A stretch of DNA of 64,000 nt. Source: an uncultured Prochlorococcus sp. (GTDB lineage: Bacteria; Cyanobacteriota; Cyanobacteriia; PCC-6307; Cyanobiaceae). The stretch covers positions 21,704 to 85,703 of the forward strand of contig CACNCF010000004.1 in NCBI GenBank assembly GCA_902618795.1, given 5' to 3'. Shown in pieces: positions 17,661-27,976 of the stretch; the stretch's first letter is position 1; every line of letters starts with the position of its first letter. The notes beneath the pieces are model-generated. The model was not told the origin of the DNA, did not search any database, and saw only the letters and a list, made by a program, of their open reading frames with translations. Position numbers and translations under genes: made by a program.

Positions 17661-18943
17661 TAAAAAACTTTTGATTTTTGATTTATAAAAGAATTATTAT
17701 TTTTACCCTCTGCAATAAGGTATATCATGAAAAGTAAGATAACGGAACCAGCTATAAAAGGTGATTTAGGACCAAAACTATCATAAACCCTTCCAGCCAT
17801 TGCAATTCCTAATACACCTCCAAGACTCTGTAGACCCTGAAGGTTACTTAAAATTGATCCTTGTTTATCAACGTCTAATTTCTTTGATATTAGTGCTCTT
17901 AAGGTGGGTGTAATTAACCCTGCCCCAATGGCTAAAAATGAAACAGCTGAATAAATATTAATTGTTGCATTTTCTTTTGGAGCAGTAATTAAAAGAGCAC
18001 ACGCCACAAGAATAAAGCCAGATCCGATAAGTGTTAATCGCATTTCGCCAAATTGCTTTACTAGAGGACCAATTAATCCTCCCTGAACAATAATCGCAAT
18101 AATTCCTACTACAACAAGAGTTCCGCTTGATGCTTTAGTCGTCCAGTTTAAAGATTCTTGGAGGAAAAATATAAGGATGTTAGTCAATCCAGTAAAAGCA
18201 ATAAAGTAAATAAAGAAAGCTAATGATAATTTTTTAATCTTTTCTTCTTTGAAAACTGTAAAAAGAGCTTTTAAAGGGTTTTTTAAAGCAGTTTTTGATT
18301 TATTTATTTCACTATTAGGCTTGGTTTCTGGTAAGTAAAAAAATACAAGGAGAAAATTTACTATTGGAATGATTGAGGCTATCAAAACTGGAATAATAAA
18401 ATTATTATTTGTATTTCTTGCGAAAATTACAACAAAAATATTACCCAAGAAAAAACTTAAACCAAAAGCTACACCAATAAGACCGAATGTTTTTGCTCTT
18501 TTTTCAGGGCTTGAAATATCTGCAAGAATTGTTGTTGCAGTAGCTGCAGTCCCCCCACTTAAACCGTCAATAAGTCTCGCTAAAAATAATAAAAATAACG
18601 GGATAGTGGCTATTGAATTTGACCAATTAAAAAGAACTGTAAAAGATAATATTGATATTCCTATTATTGAACCAGTAATACAAAAGAGAGTTACAGGTCT
18701 TCTGCCATATCTATCGCTCATAAGTCCTATAAAAGGAGAAGCTGTAAATTGAGCTAATTGGTAAGTGCATGATAATAAACCATATGTACTTGCTTTAGAG
18801 TCAAAGAGTAAAACAAAAGAGGGTAATATGGGTAACAATATACTTTCACTTAAACGATCATTTAGAAGAGTGATAAACGCACTAAGGAGAGTAAATTTTT
18901 TATTTGGTTTTAATAAACTTTCTTTCACAATATTTACCTTCAT
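17660..18943 (-). CDS. Major facilitator superfamily transporter (probable drug/metabolite exporter)
   Basis: A 12-span MFS protein of 427 residues. The loop between helices 2 and 3 holds GLMSDRYGRRPV, the classical motif A of proton antiporters, and helix 4 to 5 contains LIDGLSGGTAATATTILADISSPEKRAKTFG, close to the TetA/multidrug exporter (DHA1) pattern. The substrate is unknown. It overlaps ppk by one base and likely shares its transcript. It diverges from cobA with only 30 bases between start codons, so the two promoters must overlap each other or the coding ends. Confidence 0.88.
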   Translation of the reverse strand: MKVNIVKESLLKPNKKFTLLSAFITLLNDRLSESILLPILPSFVLLFDSKASTYGLLSCTYQLAQFTASPFIGLMSDRYGRRPVTLFCITGSIIGISILSFTVLFNWSNSIATIPLFLLFLARLIDGLSGGTAATATTILADISSPEKRAKTFGLIGVAFGLSFFLGNIFVVIFARNTNNNFIIPVLIASIIPIVNFLLVFFYLPETKPNSEINKSKTALKNPLKALFTVFKEEKIKKLSLAFFIYFIAFTGLTNILIFFLQESLNWTTKASSGTLVVVGIIAIIVQGGLIGPLVKQFGEMRLTLIGSGFILVACALLITAPKENATINIYSAVSFLAIGAGLITPTLRALISKKLDVDKQGSILSNLQGLQSLGGVLGIAMAGRVYDSFGPKSPFIAGSVILLFMIYLIAEGKNNNSFINQKSKVF

Positions 18944-18973
18944 TGCGATTAACTTTTACTACCATACTTGTTA

Positions 18974-19789
18974 ATGGAGATTATTGTGCCCGGCATTGTT
19001 TATTTAGTTGGAGCAGGTCCAGGTGACCCTGAGCTTTTGACTCTTAAAGCTTTACGCCTAATAAAAAATTGTGATGCATTAGTTCATGATGCTTTAATTC
19101 CGGATGAAATAACAAAAGAGGCAGGAAGAAATACAGAAATTTTTCATGTAGGCAAAAGAGCTGGGAAGTGTTCTGTACCTCAGGCTGAAACTAATGATCT
19201 CATTTTGAAATTAGCAAAAGAAGGTAAAAATGTTGTAAGGCTTAAAGGGGGAGATCCATTCGTTTTTTCTAGGGGTGGTGAAGAGGTATCGATTTTAGAA
19301 AAAAATGGAATTCCAGTTGAAATCGTTCCTGGTATTACTTCTGGGATAGCTGCTCCCACATATTTTGGTATTCCACTAACCCATAGAGATGCTGCAAGTT
19401 CCGTAACTTTTGTCACTGGACATGAGCGTGTGGATAAGGAAAAAAAGACAGTGAATTGGAGAGATTTAGCTAAATCATCGGATAGCTTAGTAATTTTTAT
19501 GGGTATAAAAAATATTGAATTTATTGTGGAAGAATTAATTCTAGGTGGTTTAGATAAGAGTACTAAATGCGCTATTATTCAAGAAGCTACTTTAAAAAAT
19601 CAAAAATGTTTGATAGAGAACTTAGAAAATCTTCCAGATAAAATCAAAGATAAAGAATTTTTAGCTCCATCAATTATCATTATTGGAAAAATTGTTGAAT
19701 TTAAGGTTAATAACAATATAACTAAAGTATCTGATGTCTATTTACCAGATATTAATAAAGTTCAACTGTATAATAAATCCCAAAAGTAA
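18974..19789 (+). CDS. cobA: Uroporphyrinogen-III C-methyltransferase
   Basis: Adds two SAM-derived methyl groups to uroporphyrinogen III to give precorrin-2, the branch to siroheme and cobalamin. The tetrapyrrole methylase signature VYLVGAGPGDPELLTLKAL lies at the N-terminus; VRLKGGDPFVFSRGGEE and VVPGITS-type segments (here EIVPGITSGIAAPTYFGIPLTHR) follow. It is stand-alone, not fused to HemD or a CysG dehydrogenase. I chose ATG 18974; a TTG two codons earlier and a GTG four codons later are alternatives. The end overlaps the convergent pabC-like gene by 28 bases. Confidence 0.95.
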   Translation: MEIIVPGIVYLVGAGPGDPELLTLKALRLIKNCDALVHDALIPDEITKEAGRNTEIFHVGKRAGKCSVPQAETNDLILKLAKEGKNVVRLKGGDPFVFSRGGEEVSILEKNGIPVEIVPGITSGIAAPTYFGIPLTHRDAASSVTFVTGHERVDKEKKTVNWRDLAKSSDSLVIFMGIKNIEFIVEELILGGLDKSTKCAIIQEATLKNQKCLIENLENLPDKIKDKEFLAPSIIIIGKIVEFKVNNNITKVSDVYLPDINKVQLYNKSQK

Positions 19790-20589
19790 ATTGGATCGAA
19801 ATTAGGTTTAAGCTTTAAATCATTAACTTGATTAATTTGTCTGCAAGATAAGCTATTAATTGCAATTATTATGTCATCATTTTGAAATTCTGGCTGAATT
19901 AATTCTTCTTTAACAATTTTCAATTTTAAAGCTTCAGAAACCATAATTCCCTTTAAGCAGCCGCTCTCTTTTCTAGGAGTTATCCATTGATTATTTCTTT
20001 TAATTAGAAGATTAAATGTACTTCCACAACAAAGTTCACCTGACGTATTCAAAAGGATAGAATCATCAAATGATTTTTCATTAGCTTCTGTCAAAACTTG
20101 TATTGCTTGATTATATGAAAATGTTTTGCATTTACTTATAAGACTGAATTCATTTATTTTTTCAGTTTGACTAATACAAACTCTTATCGGATTAAAATTT
20201 GGTTTGATTCTATAGAACTCAAGCCATAAATTATCCAAATCTTTTGTCTCTGAAGTGCTATCAATTGTTAGTGTTCGACCTTCATTAGTTCCTCGACTAA
20301 AGTTTATTCTTACTGAAGCAAATTGATCATTGTTTAGCGATAACTTTTTAATTCCATCGTGAATAAGTTGTCTCAAAGTTAATTTATTTATTTTGAGATT
20401 AATATTTAAAATCTTGCTACTTTTTTCTAATCTTTTCAGATGTTCATCAAAAAGAATAGGTTTGTTTTCTTTTATCAAAATGGTTTCAAATATACCATCA
20501 GCAAATTTTAATCCTCTATTATTAGCAGCAATAAATATTTTATCAATATCTAACCATTGATCCTTGTGCCAGCCTAATGTTTCAATCAT
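19762..20589 (-). CDS. pabC: Aminodeoxychorismate lyase-like class IV aminotransferase
   Basis: A fold-type IV PLP enzyme, 275 residues. NRGLKFADGIFETILIKENKPILFDEHLKRL is the family's N-terminal signature, the PLP lysine is in SKCKTFSYNQA, and LLNTSGELCCGSTFNLL binds the cofactor phosphate. The gene follows pabB with a 4-base ATGA overlap, so I infer that it removes pyruvate from 4-amino-4-deoxychorismate to give p-aminobenzoate for folate. Branched-chain or D-amino-acid aminotransferases share this fold, but the pabB coupling argues for PabC. Confidence 0.88.
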   Translation of the reverse strand: MIETLGWHKDQWLDIDKIFIAANNRGLKFADGIFETILIKENKPILFDEHLKRLEKSSKILNINLKINKLTLRQLIHDGIKKLSLNNDQFASVRINFSRGTNEGRTLTIDSTSETKDLDNLWLEFYRIKPNFNPIRVCISQTEKINEFSLISKCKTFSYNQAIQVLTEANEKSFDDSILLNTSGELCCGSTFNLLIKRNNQWITPRKESGCLKGIMVSEALKLKIVKEELIQPEFQNDDIIIAINSLSCRQINQVNDLKLKPNFDPIYFWDLLYS

Positions 20590-21902
20590 TTTAGTGAATC
20601 AATTAATGGTAAAAGTTTCCACTTCAGTTCATCAGTTTCCTCTTCAGGGTTTGAGTCAATAACTATTCCGCAACCAGCATATATATTGATTTTTTTGCCT
20701 TTAATTAAAAATGATCTTATTAGTATATTGCTGTCAAACTCTCCATTCCAGTCAAGCTTCAAAAATGAGCCACAGTATGGCCCGCGTTCACATTCTTCTA
20801 ATTCAAAAAGTCTCTGGCATGATCTTAATTTAGGTGCTCCAGTTATAGAGCCTCCAGGCCAACAAGCTTTTAGCAAATCAATCCAGTCCCTGTCTTTTTT
20901 TAATTTGCCTCTGATTACTGAAGTTAGATGATGAACTTTTAAGAAACTTTCAAGTTTTAATACTTCTGGCACCATAATACTTCCTGTTTCGCAAACTTTA
21001 CTTAAATCATTTCTTATTAGGTCAACAATCATAATATTTTCGGCTCTATCTTTTTCGTTCGTTATTAAATCGATAGCATTAAGTGCGTCTTGATTTAAAT
21101 CTTTGTCTCTGGATCTAGTTCCTTTGATAGGTCTTGATTCTACAAAATTTTTATTATCTATTTTTATAAATCTTTCTGGCGAGGTAGATAATACAGCCTC
21201 TTTATAATTATCATTATTTATTATAATTCCTCCAAAGGGAGCTCTTAATTTTCTTCTTATTTTCAAATAAATATCCAAAGGATTATAGTTTTTGGAACTT
21301 TCAATTTCGCATTTAGTTGTTAGGTTTGCTTGAAATATATCTCCAAGGGAAATTAATTTTTTCAATTTTAGAATATTTTTCTGAAATTTTTCAGCCATTT
21401 CGTCCAAATTGATTTTTGAAAAATCAAAATTCAAATTTGTTTTAATAATATTTTCTTCTTCAATATTTTTTATATTGTTGATTATTTTTTTATAATTCAT
21501 CAGTTCAGATGAGTTTGTGCCTTCGATAATTATTTCTTTTTTTATTAGATTGCATTTTATTATTGGATCATATGATCCAATCCATAAAGTTGCCATATCA
21601 GATTTTCTCCATGGGTTTTTTGGTTCTATGTAAACTCCAGCTTCATAACTTAACCATCCAATCCAAAATCCTTTTTCAATATTTTTTAAATTATTAAATG
21701 GATTATTAGTTTTGTCTAAGTTATTGATATCTCTTGATTGGATTATTTTTTTAGGTTTAATTCCTATTATTGACCATTCCCCATTTTCGTTGCCATCACT
21801 GTCTAGCCAAGCTAATCCTTTATCTCCGAATTTTTTTGTTAGATGATGCGTAATCAGTGCTGGATCTATCCATTTTTCTAGAATTATTTTTTTTATTTTC
21901 AT
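20586..21902 (-). CDS. pabB: Aminodeoxychorismate synthase component I
   Basis: Converts chorismate plus ammonia (from a PabA-type glutaminase) to 4-amino-4-deoxychorismate. The chorismate-binding domain occupies the C-terminal two thirds, with FQANLTTKCEI, SRPIKGTRSRD, DRAENIMIVDLIRNDLSKV and GSITGAPKLRS. PIKGT, with Lys, is the residue pattern of ADC synthase; anthranilate synthase (TrpE) has PIAGT, so TrpE is unlikely. It overlaps queC upstream and pabC downstream by 4 bases each, so queE, queC, pabB and pabC look like one transcript. Confidence 0.93.
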   Translation of the reverse strand: MKIKKIILEKWIDPALITHHLTKKFGDKGLAWLDSDGNENGEWSIIGIKPKKIIQSRDINNLDKTNNPFNNLKNIEKGFWIGWLSYEAGVYIEPKNPWRKSDMATLWIGSYDPIIKCNLIKKEIIIEGTNSSELMNYKKIINNIKNIEEENIIKTNLNFDFSKINLDEMAEKFQKNILKLKKLISLGDIFQANLTTKCEIESSKNYNPLDIYLKIRRKLRAPFGGIIINNDNYKEAVLSTSPERFIKIDNKNFVESRPIKGTRSRDKDLNQDALNAIDLITNEKDRAENIMIVDLIRNDLSKVCETGSIMVPEVLKLESFLKVHHLTSVIRGKLKKDRDWIDLLKACWPGGSITGAPKLRSCQRLFELEECERGPYCGSFLKLDWNGEFDSNILIRSFLIKGKKINIYAGCGIVIDSNPEEETDELKWKLLPLIDSLK

Positions 21903-22573
21903 TTTTTATTATTCCTATTAAGCCATTTTTCATAAGCGGCATTTCTAATCCTGCAGCTATCACACTTACCGCATGGTTTTGAATTACCTGAATAACAACT
22001 CCATGTTTTATCTAAAGGAACATGATTATCAAAAGCTAATTTAATAATTTCCTCTTTATTTAAATGTAATAGTGGTGTCCAAAGTTTTATTGGGTTATTT
22101 TCTCTTCCTCTTTTATTGGCTAAATCTGCTAATTCTTGAAATTTTTTAATGTAGTCAGGTCTGCAATCTGGATAACCAGAATAATCAAGTGCATTTACTC
22201 CTAATCCTATAAAATCAGCATCTATTGCTTCGGCGTAACTTAGTGCAACGGAAATAAATATAGTATTTCTCCCAGGAACATAAGTATTAGGAATTTTATT
22301 AGTTTGTATTCCTTCTAACGGGATATTTTTTTGAGTATCAGTTAATGAAGAGCCTCCCCATAAAGATAAGTCAAGCTTAATAATTTTAAATTCTTCGATA
22401 TCAAAGTGTTTTGCAATTATTGATGCAGAATTCAATTCTTTTTTATGACGTTGACCGTAGTCAAATGAAAGGCCAAAAATTTTAGCTTCGGATTTTTTGG
22501 CGATACCAGTAACTGTAGAAGAATCTAAACCTCCAGATAATAAAACTACTATCAATTTATTTTTAAGAGTCAT
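21899..22573 (-). CDS. queC: 7-cyano-7-deazaguanine synthase
   Basis: Makes preQ0 from 7-carboxy-7-deazaguanine, ammonia and ATP on the way to queuosine in tRNA. The PP-loop LLSGGLDSSTV lies at residues 11-21, FDYGQRHKKEL follows, and the C-terminal zinc site is CYSGNSKPCGKCDSC with four cysteines. The length of 224 is normal. queE precedes it by 6 bases, so consecutive steps are encoded together. No preQ1 riboswitch fits in the short upstream gaps. Confidence 0.95.
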   Translation of the reverse strand: MTLKNKLIVVLLSGGLDSSTVTGIAKKSEAKIFGLSFDYGQRHKKELNSASIIAKHFDIEEFKIIKLDLSLWGGSSLTDTQKNIPLEGIQTNKIPNTYVPGRNTIFISVALSYAEAIDADFIGLGVNALDYSGYPDCRPDYIKKFQELADLANKRGRENNPIKLWTPLLHLNKEEIIKLAFDNHVPLDKTWSCYSGNSKPCGKCDSCRIRNAAYEKWLNRNNKK

Positions 22574-22579
22574 ATGATT

Positions 22580-23257
22580 TCAATTAATTTTTAAGTATTT
22601 GTGAGTTTGAAGGCTCAATTTCCAATCGGGGTTATTTTTTACGAAATCGATAGCGAGAGAAAAACCATGCGGATTGTTCCATGCTGGCTGTAAATAAAAA
22701 ATTTTATCTTCTTTTTTTAATCCATCTTCACTTTTAGAGGGTTGATATTGTTTTAAAGTTTCTTTTTTTATTTGAATAGCAAATTCAATATCTTCTATTT
22801 CATTTATGATTATTTTGATTTCATTACAGTTTTTTAAAAAATAATTTTTTGGAGGTGAGTGTCTTTTAGGAGATAAAGTAATCCAGTCATAGCTTCCTGA
22901 TATCGAATTAACTCCACTTGTCTCAATATGAATCTTCATTGGCTTTTGTTCTTCTCCTGTCGTCATTTTTTTTATGGCTTTGCAAAAATTATCCAAGTTA
23001 TGTTGTAAAGGTTCTCCACCTGTAATAACGCAAAAAGATGCTCCTTTTTTTCTGGCAATTTTTATGCGATCTATTATTTTTTCAATTGATATAGAAGGGT
23101 GTTTTTTCTCGTCCCATGAATTCTTGGTATCGCACCACGAACATCCAACTTTACATCCGGCTAATCTTACAAAAAAAGCACTTTTTCCAGCGTGATAACC
23201 TTCACCTTGTAATGAATGAAATTGTTCGACTAAGGGTAAAAAATTTGTCATTTTCAT
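22580..23257 (-). CDS. queE: 7-carboxy-7-deazaguanine synthase (radical SAM)
   Basis: Radical SAM enzyme that contracts carboxy-tetrahydropterin to 7-carboxy-7-deazaguanine. The sequence FHSLQGEGYHAGKSAFFVRLAGC leads into the cluster motif CKVGCSWCD, with the CxxxCxxC cysteines at about residues 34-41. FCVITGGEP (about 76-84) is the usual GGEP SAM-binding motif, and LSPKRHSPP follows. At 225 residues it is slightly long because of an insertion before the C-terminal LQTHKYL, as in other cyanobacterial homologues as I recall them. It is the first gene of the queE-queC-pabB-pabC run, 18 bases after pyrG. Confidence 0.93.
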   Translation of the reverse strand: MKMTNFLPLVEQFHSLQGEGYHAGKSAFFVRLAGCKVGCSWCDTKNSWDEKKHPSISIEKIIDRIKIARKKGASFCVITGGEPLQHNLDNFCKAIKKMTTGEEQKPMKIHIETSGVNSISGSYDWITLSPKRHSPPKNYFLKNCNEIKIIINEIEDIEFAIQIKKETLKQYQPSKSEDGLKKEDKIFYLQPAWNNPHGFSLAIDFVKNNPDWKLSLQTHKYLKIN

Positions 23258-23275
23258 TCAAAAAAATAAAAAATA

Positions 23276-24886
23276 TTAATTTGATTGAGTGAACTTCTCT
23301 TGAGAGGCTTTTATTAATCCTTTAAATAAAGGGTGAGGTTTGCCAGGTCGTGATAAAAACTCAGGATGATATTGACAGGCTAAGAAGTAGGGATGATTTT
23401 CTAACTCAATTAATTCAACTAATCTGCCATCTGGTGATGTACCACTAATTTTGTATCCAGAATCTAAAAAACTTTGTTTGTAGTAATTATTAAATTCGTA
23501 TCTATGTCGATGTCTCTCATAAATAACATCCTCATCATATAAGTTTTTTCCAGTTGTATTTTTTGTCAGCCTACATGGATAAACTCCAAGTCTCATTGTT
23601 CCACCTAAATCAACTACATCTTCCTGTTCTGGTAATAAATGTATCACTGGATTTGGAGTGTTTGGGTCTAGTTCTGAACTAGATGCATCTGGAAGATGAG
23701 CTACATTCCTTGCCCATTCTATAACTGCACACTGCATACCAAGGCATAAACCTAAAAAGGGAATTTTATTTTCTCTTGCGAATTTTATAGCTGAAATTTT
23801 TCCATTGACTCCTCTATTACCAAATCCCCCGGGCACGACAATTGCATCAACTTCATTTAAGTAAGTTTCTGCTGAATTTTTTTCTATCATTTCAGCACTG
23901 ACCCAATGTAAATCTAATGAAGCCTTTTGTTCAATGCATGCATGTCTTAAAGCTTCAACAACGGATAAATATGCATCTCCAAGTTCAATATATTTGCCTA
24001 CAAGGGCAACTTTTATTGGATCTCCAGGATTTCTTAGGTTGTGTATTAGTTGCTCCCAATTTTTCAAATCACATTTTTTATCTTCAAGGTCTAAATACTT
24101 CAGGGTTTCTTTGCATAAACCTTCTTTTTTTAAAGAAAGAGGTACAGAATAAATACTGTCTGCGTCTAAAGCTTCAATTACAGAGTTGATACTGACACCG
24201 CAAAAACCACTAAGCTTTTTTTTAAGAGCTTCATTGATAGATTTATCACTTCGGCATACAAGTAAATCTGGCTGAATTCCAATTGATCTTAATTCTTTCA
24301 CTGAATGTTGTGTTGGTTTAGTTTTTATTTCGCCAGAGGTTTTGATGTAAGGAAGTAATGTTACGTGTATGTATGCAACATCGTTCCTATTCACATCATT
24401 TTTGAATTCTCTTATTGCCTCTAAAAAAGGTAGAGATTCAATATCACCAACTGTTCCACCAATTTCAGTAATAATAATATCTGCATTGCTGTTAGAGGCT
24501 ACTCTATGAATCCTTTCTCTAATTTCTCCCGTTATGTGAGGTATTACTTGAACAGTTCCACCGTTATAATTACCTCTTCTTTCTTTATTAATAACTGCTT
24601 GATAAATAGATCCTGTTGTTACACTATTCAACCTAGTCATTGCAGTATCAGTAAATCTTTCGTAGTGACCTAAATCTAGATCGGTTTCAGCCCCATCTTC
24701 GGTTACAAATACTTCTCCATGTTGAAAAGGGCTCATAGTGCCTGGATCAACATTTAGATATGGATCTAGTTTTAAAATTGAAACACTATATCCTCTAGAC
24801 TTTAATAATCTACCTAAACTTGCAGCTACGATACCTTTACCAATGCTAGAAACTACTCCTCCGGTGACAAAAACAAATTTTGACAT
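23276..24886 (-). CDS. pyrG: CTP synthase
   Basis: Aminates UTP to CTP using glutamine and ATP. The synthase domain (about 1-265) begins [30 protein letters not shown] and includes [40 protein letters not shown]. The glutaminase domain contains VPGGFGNRG, the catalytic Cys in [18 protein letters not shown], and the His-Glu pair in [17 protein letters not shown]. The length of 536 is standard. A 75-base gap separates it from aspS. An AAGGAGG sequence lies 23 bases before the ATG, too far to be an ordinary binding site. Confidence 0.98.
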   Translation of the reverse strand: MSKFVFVTGGVVSSIGKGIVAASLGRLLKSRGYSVSILKLDPYLNVDPGTMSPFQHGEVFVTEDGAETDLDLGHYERFTDTAMTRLNSVTTGSIYQAVINKERRGNYNGGTVQVIPHITGEIRERIHRVASNSNADIIITEIGGTVGDIESLPFLEAIREFKNDVNRNDVAYIHVTLLPYIKTSGEIKTKPTQHSVKELRSIGIQPDLLVCRSDKSINEALKKKLSGFCGVSINSVIEALDADSIYSVPLSLKKEGLCKETLKYLDLEDKKCDLKNWEQLIHNLRNPGDPIKVALVGKYIELGDAYLSVVEALRHACIEQKASLDLHWVSAEMIEKNSAETYLNEVDAIVVPGGFGNRGVNGKISAIKFARENKIPFLGLCLGMQCAVIEWARNVAHLPDASSSELDPNTPNPVIHLLPEQEDVVDLGGTMRLGVYPCRLTKNTTGKNLYDEDVIYERHRHRYEFNNYYKQSFLDSGYKISGTSPDGRLVELIELENHPYFLACQYHPEFLSRPGKPHPLFKGLIKASQEKFTQSN

Positions 24887-24961
24887 TAAATATTTTTAAT
24901 TAAGCACTGCCTCCTTATATTTTATTTAAACAAAAAACTTTTAGATCATCCATATATATTC

Positions 24962-26758
24962 TTATTCATCAATTGTTATTTCAATATCTAATTCTTTTAA
25001 TTGTGATTCTGAGACATTTGAAGGCGCATTTGTGAGAAGACATTTTGCTTGTTGATTTTTAGGGAACGCTATTGTTTCTCTGATTGAATCTGCACCTATG
25101 ATCAGCATGGTAATACGATCTAATCCAAATGCTATTCCACCATGAGGAGGAGCACCCATTTCTAAGGCTTCTATTAAAAATCCAAATTTTTCATTAATCT
25201 CCTTAGCAGTAAGTCCTACCGTTTTCAAAACCTCTCTTTGCAAGTTTGCTTCATGAATACGCAAAGACCCACCTCCTAATTCCAAGCCATTAAGAACTAA
25301 GTCATAAGCATTTGCTATAGAGTCCTCGATTTCTTTTTGCAAGTTTTCAGGATCTTTAGATTTTATATTTTTTGGAGAACAAAAAGGATGATGTAAAGCT
25401 TCATATCTATTTTCCTCTTCATTTCTCTCAAACATCGGGAAATCAGTTACCCATAAGAAATTCCATTTACTTTTATCTATAAGATTTAAGTCTTTTGCGA
25501 TGTATTGTCTCACTCTATCTAATGACTGGTTGACAATTTGTTTATCTCCAGCACCCAAGAGTATTAAGTCTCCATCTTGCGCTTCCGTGATTCTTAAAAT
25601 ATCAGCTATATGCTCTTCATTTAGATTATTTTTAATTGCCCCAATAGTCTCAAGCTCATCTCCTTTGACCCTTATAAATGCCAAACCACCAGCTCCTGCA
25701 TCTTGAGCTACTTGGAAGATATCACCTCCTGGTTTAATTCTTACGTTGCTAATACTTAAATTACCTCCTTTGACTGTTATGGATTTTATAGAACCTCCAG
25801 ACTTAATTGCCTTGGTAAAAATATTAAAGCCAATATCACCTAGTACTTCTCCTAAATCTTTTAATAGCATTTTATATCTAGTGTCTGGTCTATCAGTGCC
25901 GTAATTATCCATTGCTGCTTGCCATGACATTCTTGGAAAAGCATTATCAAAATCAATATTTAATACTTCTTTCCATATTTTTTTTATAAGACTTTCATTA
26001 AAAGAGATTATTTCTTCTTCACTAATAAAGCTCATTTCAATATCTAATTGCGTAAACTCTGGCTGTCTATCTGCCCTTAAGTCTTCATCACGGAAACATT
26101 TTGCGATTTGATAATACTTATCTAAGCCTCCCACCATTAAAAGTTGTTTAAATAGTTGTGGGGATTGAGGTAGAGCAAAAAATTCTCCATTTGAAAGACG
26201 AGCAGGAACAAGAAAATCGCGAGCGCCTTCTGGAGTTGATTTTGTAAGTAATGGAGTCTCTACTTCTGTAAATCCAAAATTATCAAGAAATTCTCTAGCA
26301 ACTTTAATAATTTTATGTCTAGTTTTTAAATTTTCTAGTAATTTGCCTCTTCTTAAATCAAGGTATCTATATTTTAATCTGAGTTCCTCCTTTGTATTTT
26401 CGTAATCATGTATAGATACTGGAAAAGGGAGGGTTTTTTTCATTTGGTTAAGAATTTGCAAATCTTTAACTTTAAGCTCTAACTTTCCAGTACTTAAATT
26501 TTTATTTATTGAATCTTTTGGCCTTTGGTTAATAATTCCGCTAACCATTATTACTGTTTCATTTCTTAGAGATTCTGCCTGTTTAAATAGATCTGCACCA
26601 TCATCGGGGTTAATTGTTATTTGTAAAAATCCACTATGGTCTCTTAAATCAATAAAAATTACACCACCATGATCTCTTCTTCTATCTACCCATCCGCATA
26701 AATTAACTAATTTACCAATATCTGTATTATTGAGTTCTTTGCAAATTTTGTTTCTCAT
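24962..26758 (-). CDS. aspS: Aspartyl-tRNA synthetase (bacterial type)
   Basis: Class II synthetase charging tRNA-Asp; some bacterial enzymes also charge tRNA-Asn. The N-terminal OB-fold anticodon domain holds [21 protein letters not shown]. Catalytic motif 2 is [19 protein letters not shown] and motif 3 is [14 protein letters not shown]. The GAD insertion domain typical of bacterial AspRS is present, and 598 residues is the usual length. Whether it is discriminating cannot be judged by eye; many cyanobacteria rely on GatCAB to correct Asp-tRNA-Asn. Minus-strand gene between gcvT and pyrG. Confidence 0.97.
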   Translation of the reverse strand: MRNKICKELNNTDIGKLVNLCGWVDRRRDHGGVIFIDLRDHSGFLQITINPDDGADLFKQAESLRNETVIMVSGIINQRPKDSINKNLSTGKLELKVKDLQILNQMKKTLPFPVSIHDYENTKEELRLKYRYLDLRRGKLLENLKTRHKIIKVAREFLDNFGFTEVETPLLTKSTPEGARDFLVPARLSNGEFFALPQSPQLFKQLLMVGGLDKYYQIAKCFRDEDLRADRQPEFTQLDIEMSFISEEEIISFNESLIKKIWKEVLNIDFDNAFPRMSWQAAMDNYGTDRPDTRYKMLLKDLGEVLGDIGFNIFTKAIKSGGSIKSITVKGGNLSISNVRIKPGGDIFQVAQDAGAGGLAFIRVKGDELETIGAIKNNLNEEHIADILRITEAQDGDLILLGAGDKQIVNQSLDRVRQYIAKDLNLIDKSKWNFLWVTDFPMFERNEEENRYEALHHPFCSPKNIKSKDPENLQKEIEDSIANAYDLVLNGLELGGGSLRIHEANLQREVLKTVGLTAKEINEKFGFLIEALEMGAPPHGGIAFGLDRITMLIIGADSIRETIAFPKNQQAKCLLTNAPSNVSESQLKELDIEITIDE

Positions 26759-26813
26759 CTAAGTATGATTTATTTATCAATAACTTATAATAATTCTTTA
26801 AGGGTAAATTTAG

Positions 26814-27926
26814 TTAATAATTTTTTTTATAAAACGCTCTCTTTGTTATTACCCCTTTGAATTTTTTGCCTCTTATTGATATTTGAACTTCATTATTTAT
26901 TAAGGCATGCGAAGTATTGATGTATGCAAAAGCTATAGCTTTTTGTTTAGTTGGAGACCAACTGCCGCTTGTGATAGTCCCAATATTTTCTTCACCTTTA
27001 AGAACTGCGCAACCTTTTCTTCCTATTGCTTTTCCCTCTATAGAAAGACCAACTAACTTTTTTTGAATACCTAATCTTGACTGCTCTTCAAGAAATCTTC
27101 TTCCAAAGAATTCGTGATTATTTTCTAGATGCACTAGCCAACCTAACCCTGCTTCATATGGAGAAGTTTCTTCATTTATGTCTTGACCATAAAGATGCAT
27201 GCCTGCTTCAAGTCTAAGAGTATCTCTAGCTCCTAAACCACAAGGTGCAACATTTTTGGAAATTGAGAAATCCCATAAATTAATTGCTGCTTTTTTAGAT
27301 AAAAGTATTTCTAGACCATTTTCCCCCGTATAGCCTGTCTTTGAAAAGAAAATTTTTTCTTTAGGCGAAATATGTTCAAAAATTTTATATTCGCATCCAA
27401 AGTTAGGGATATGTGAGATCGAAGATTCAATCCATTCTTCAAATAAATTGAATGAGTTTTTTCCTTGTAGTGCTAAAAGTACTTTGTCTTTTTTAAAGTT
27501 TGTTATCGAAATTTCAGATATATCTAAATTATTTTTTATCCATTGAAAATCTTCTTCATATCTACTTGCATTAACTATTAATAATAATTCTGATATGTCA
27601 TTTTCTTGTATACCAAGGTCATAAATTATTAAGTCATCTATTATTCCTCCTTTATCATTGAGCATTACTGTATAAAGTCCCTGTCCTTCAGAAAAGGAGT
27701 ATAAATTAGTAGGAAAAAGTTTTTGAATATAATCCTTTGGATTTATTCCCTTGATAGAAATCACACCCATGTGAGAAATATCAAATAATCCTGCTGAAGA
27801 TCTAACTGATTCATGCTCTTTAATTAATCCTGAAAATGATATGGGCATTTCCCAACCTGCAAAATCCACTAATTTTGCATTGGATTCGACATATTTTGAA
27901 TAAAGAGGACTTTTTAGCAAATCCAT
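26814..27926 (-). CDS. gcvT: Glycine cleavage system T protein (aminomethyltransferase)
   Basis: Transfers the methylene group from aminomethyl-lipoyl-GcvH to THF, releasing ammonia, in glycine catabolism and photorespiratory salvage. Visible features are the N-terminal [27 protein letters not shown], the folate-binding [35 protein letters not shown] and the C-terminal barrel ending. The length of 370 is normal. It is about 18 kb from gcvH and gcvP and on the opposite strand, so the complex is encoded in two units. The 50-base upstream gap is too small for a glycine riboswitch. Confidence 0.96.
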   Translation of the reverse strand: MDLLKSPLYSKYVESNAKLVDFAGWEMPISFSGLIKEHESVRSSAGLFDISHMGVISIKGINPKDYIQKLFPTNLYSFSEGQGLYTVMLNDKGGIIDDLIIYDLGIQENDISELLLIVNASRYEEDFQWIKNNLDISEISITNFKKDKVLLALQGKNSFNLFEEWIESSISHIPNFGCEYKIFEHISPKEKIFFSKTGYTGENGLEILLSKKAAINLWDFSISKNVAPCGLGARDTLRLEAGMHLYGQDINEETSPYEAGLGWLVHLENNHEFFGRRFLEEQSRLGIQKKLVGLSIEGKAIGRKGCAVLKGEENIGTITSGSWSPTKQKAIAFAYINTSHALINNEVQISIRGKKFKGVITKRAFYKKNY

Positions 27927-27976
27927 GAAATATTTAGTTTGTATTTAGTATTTTTATACTGTAGTTTAGAAATTTT

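Noticed and set aside
18369..18752. A 127-codon plus-strand frame opposite the MFS transporter
   Set aside because: Entirely within the transporter gene; the sequence is a reverse reading of hydrophobic helices with no independent start context.
23258..23275. preQ1 riboswitch for queE/queC, cobalamin riboswitch for cobA, TPP riboswitch for thiG
   Set aside because: Upstream gaps of 18, 6, 30 and 2 bases leave no space.
24910..24916. AAGGAGG upstream of pyrG as its ribosome binding site
   Set aside because: It is 23 bases from the ATG, too far, and no start codon with a workable leader frame lies in between.
27927..27976. Glycine riboswitch before gcvT (also checked before gcvP at 45749-45791)
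   Set aside because: The gaps are 50 and 43 bases, shorter than even a single glycine aptamer, with no recognisable core.
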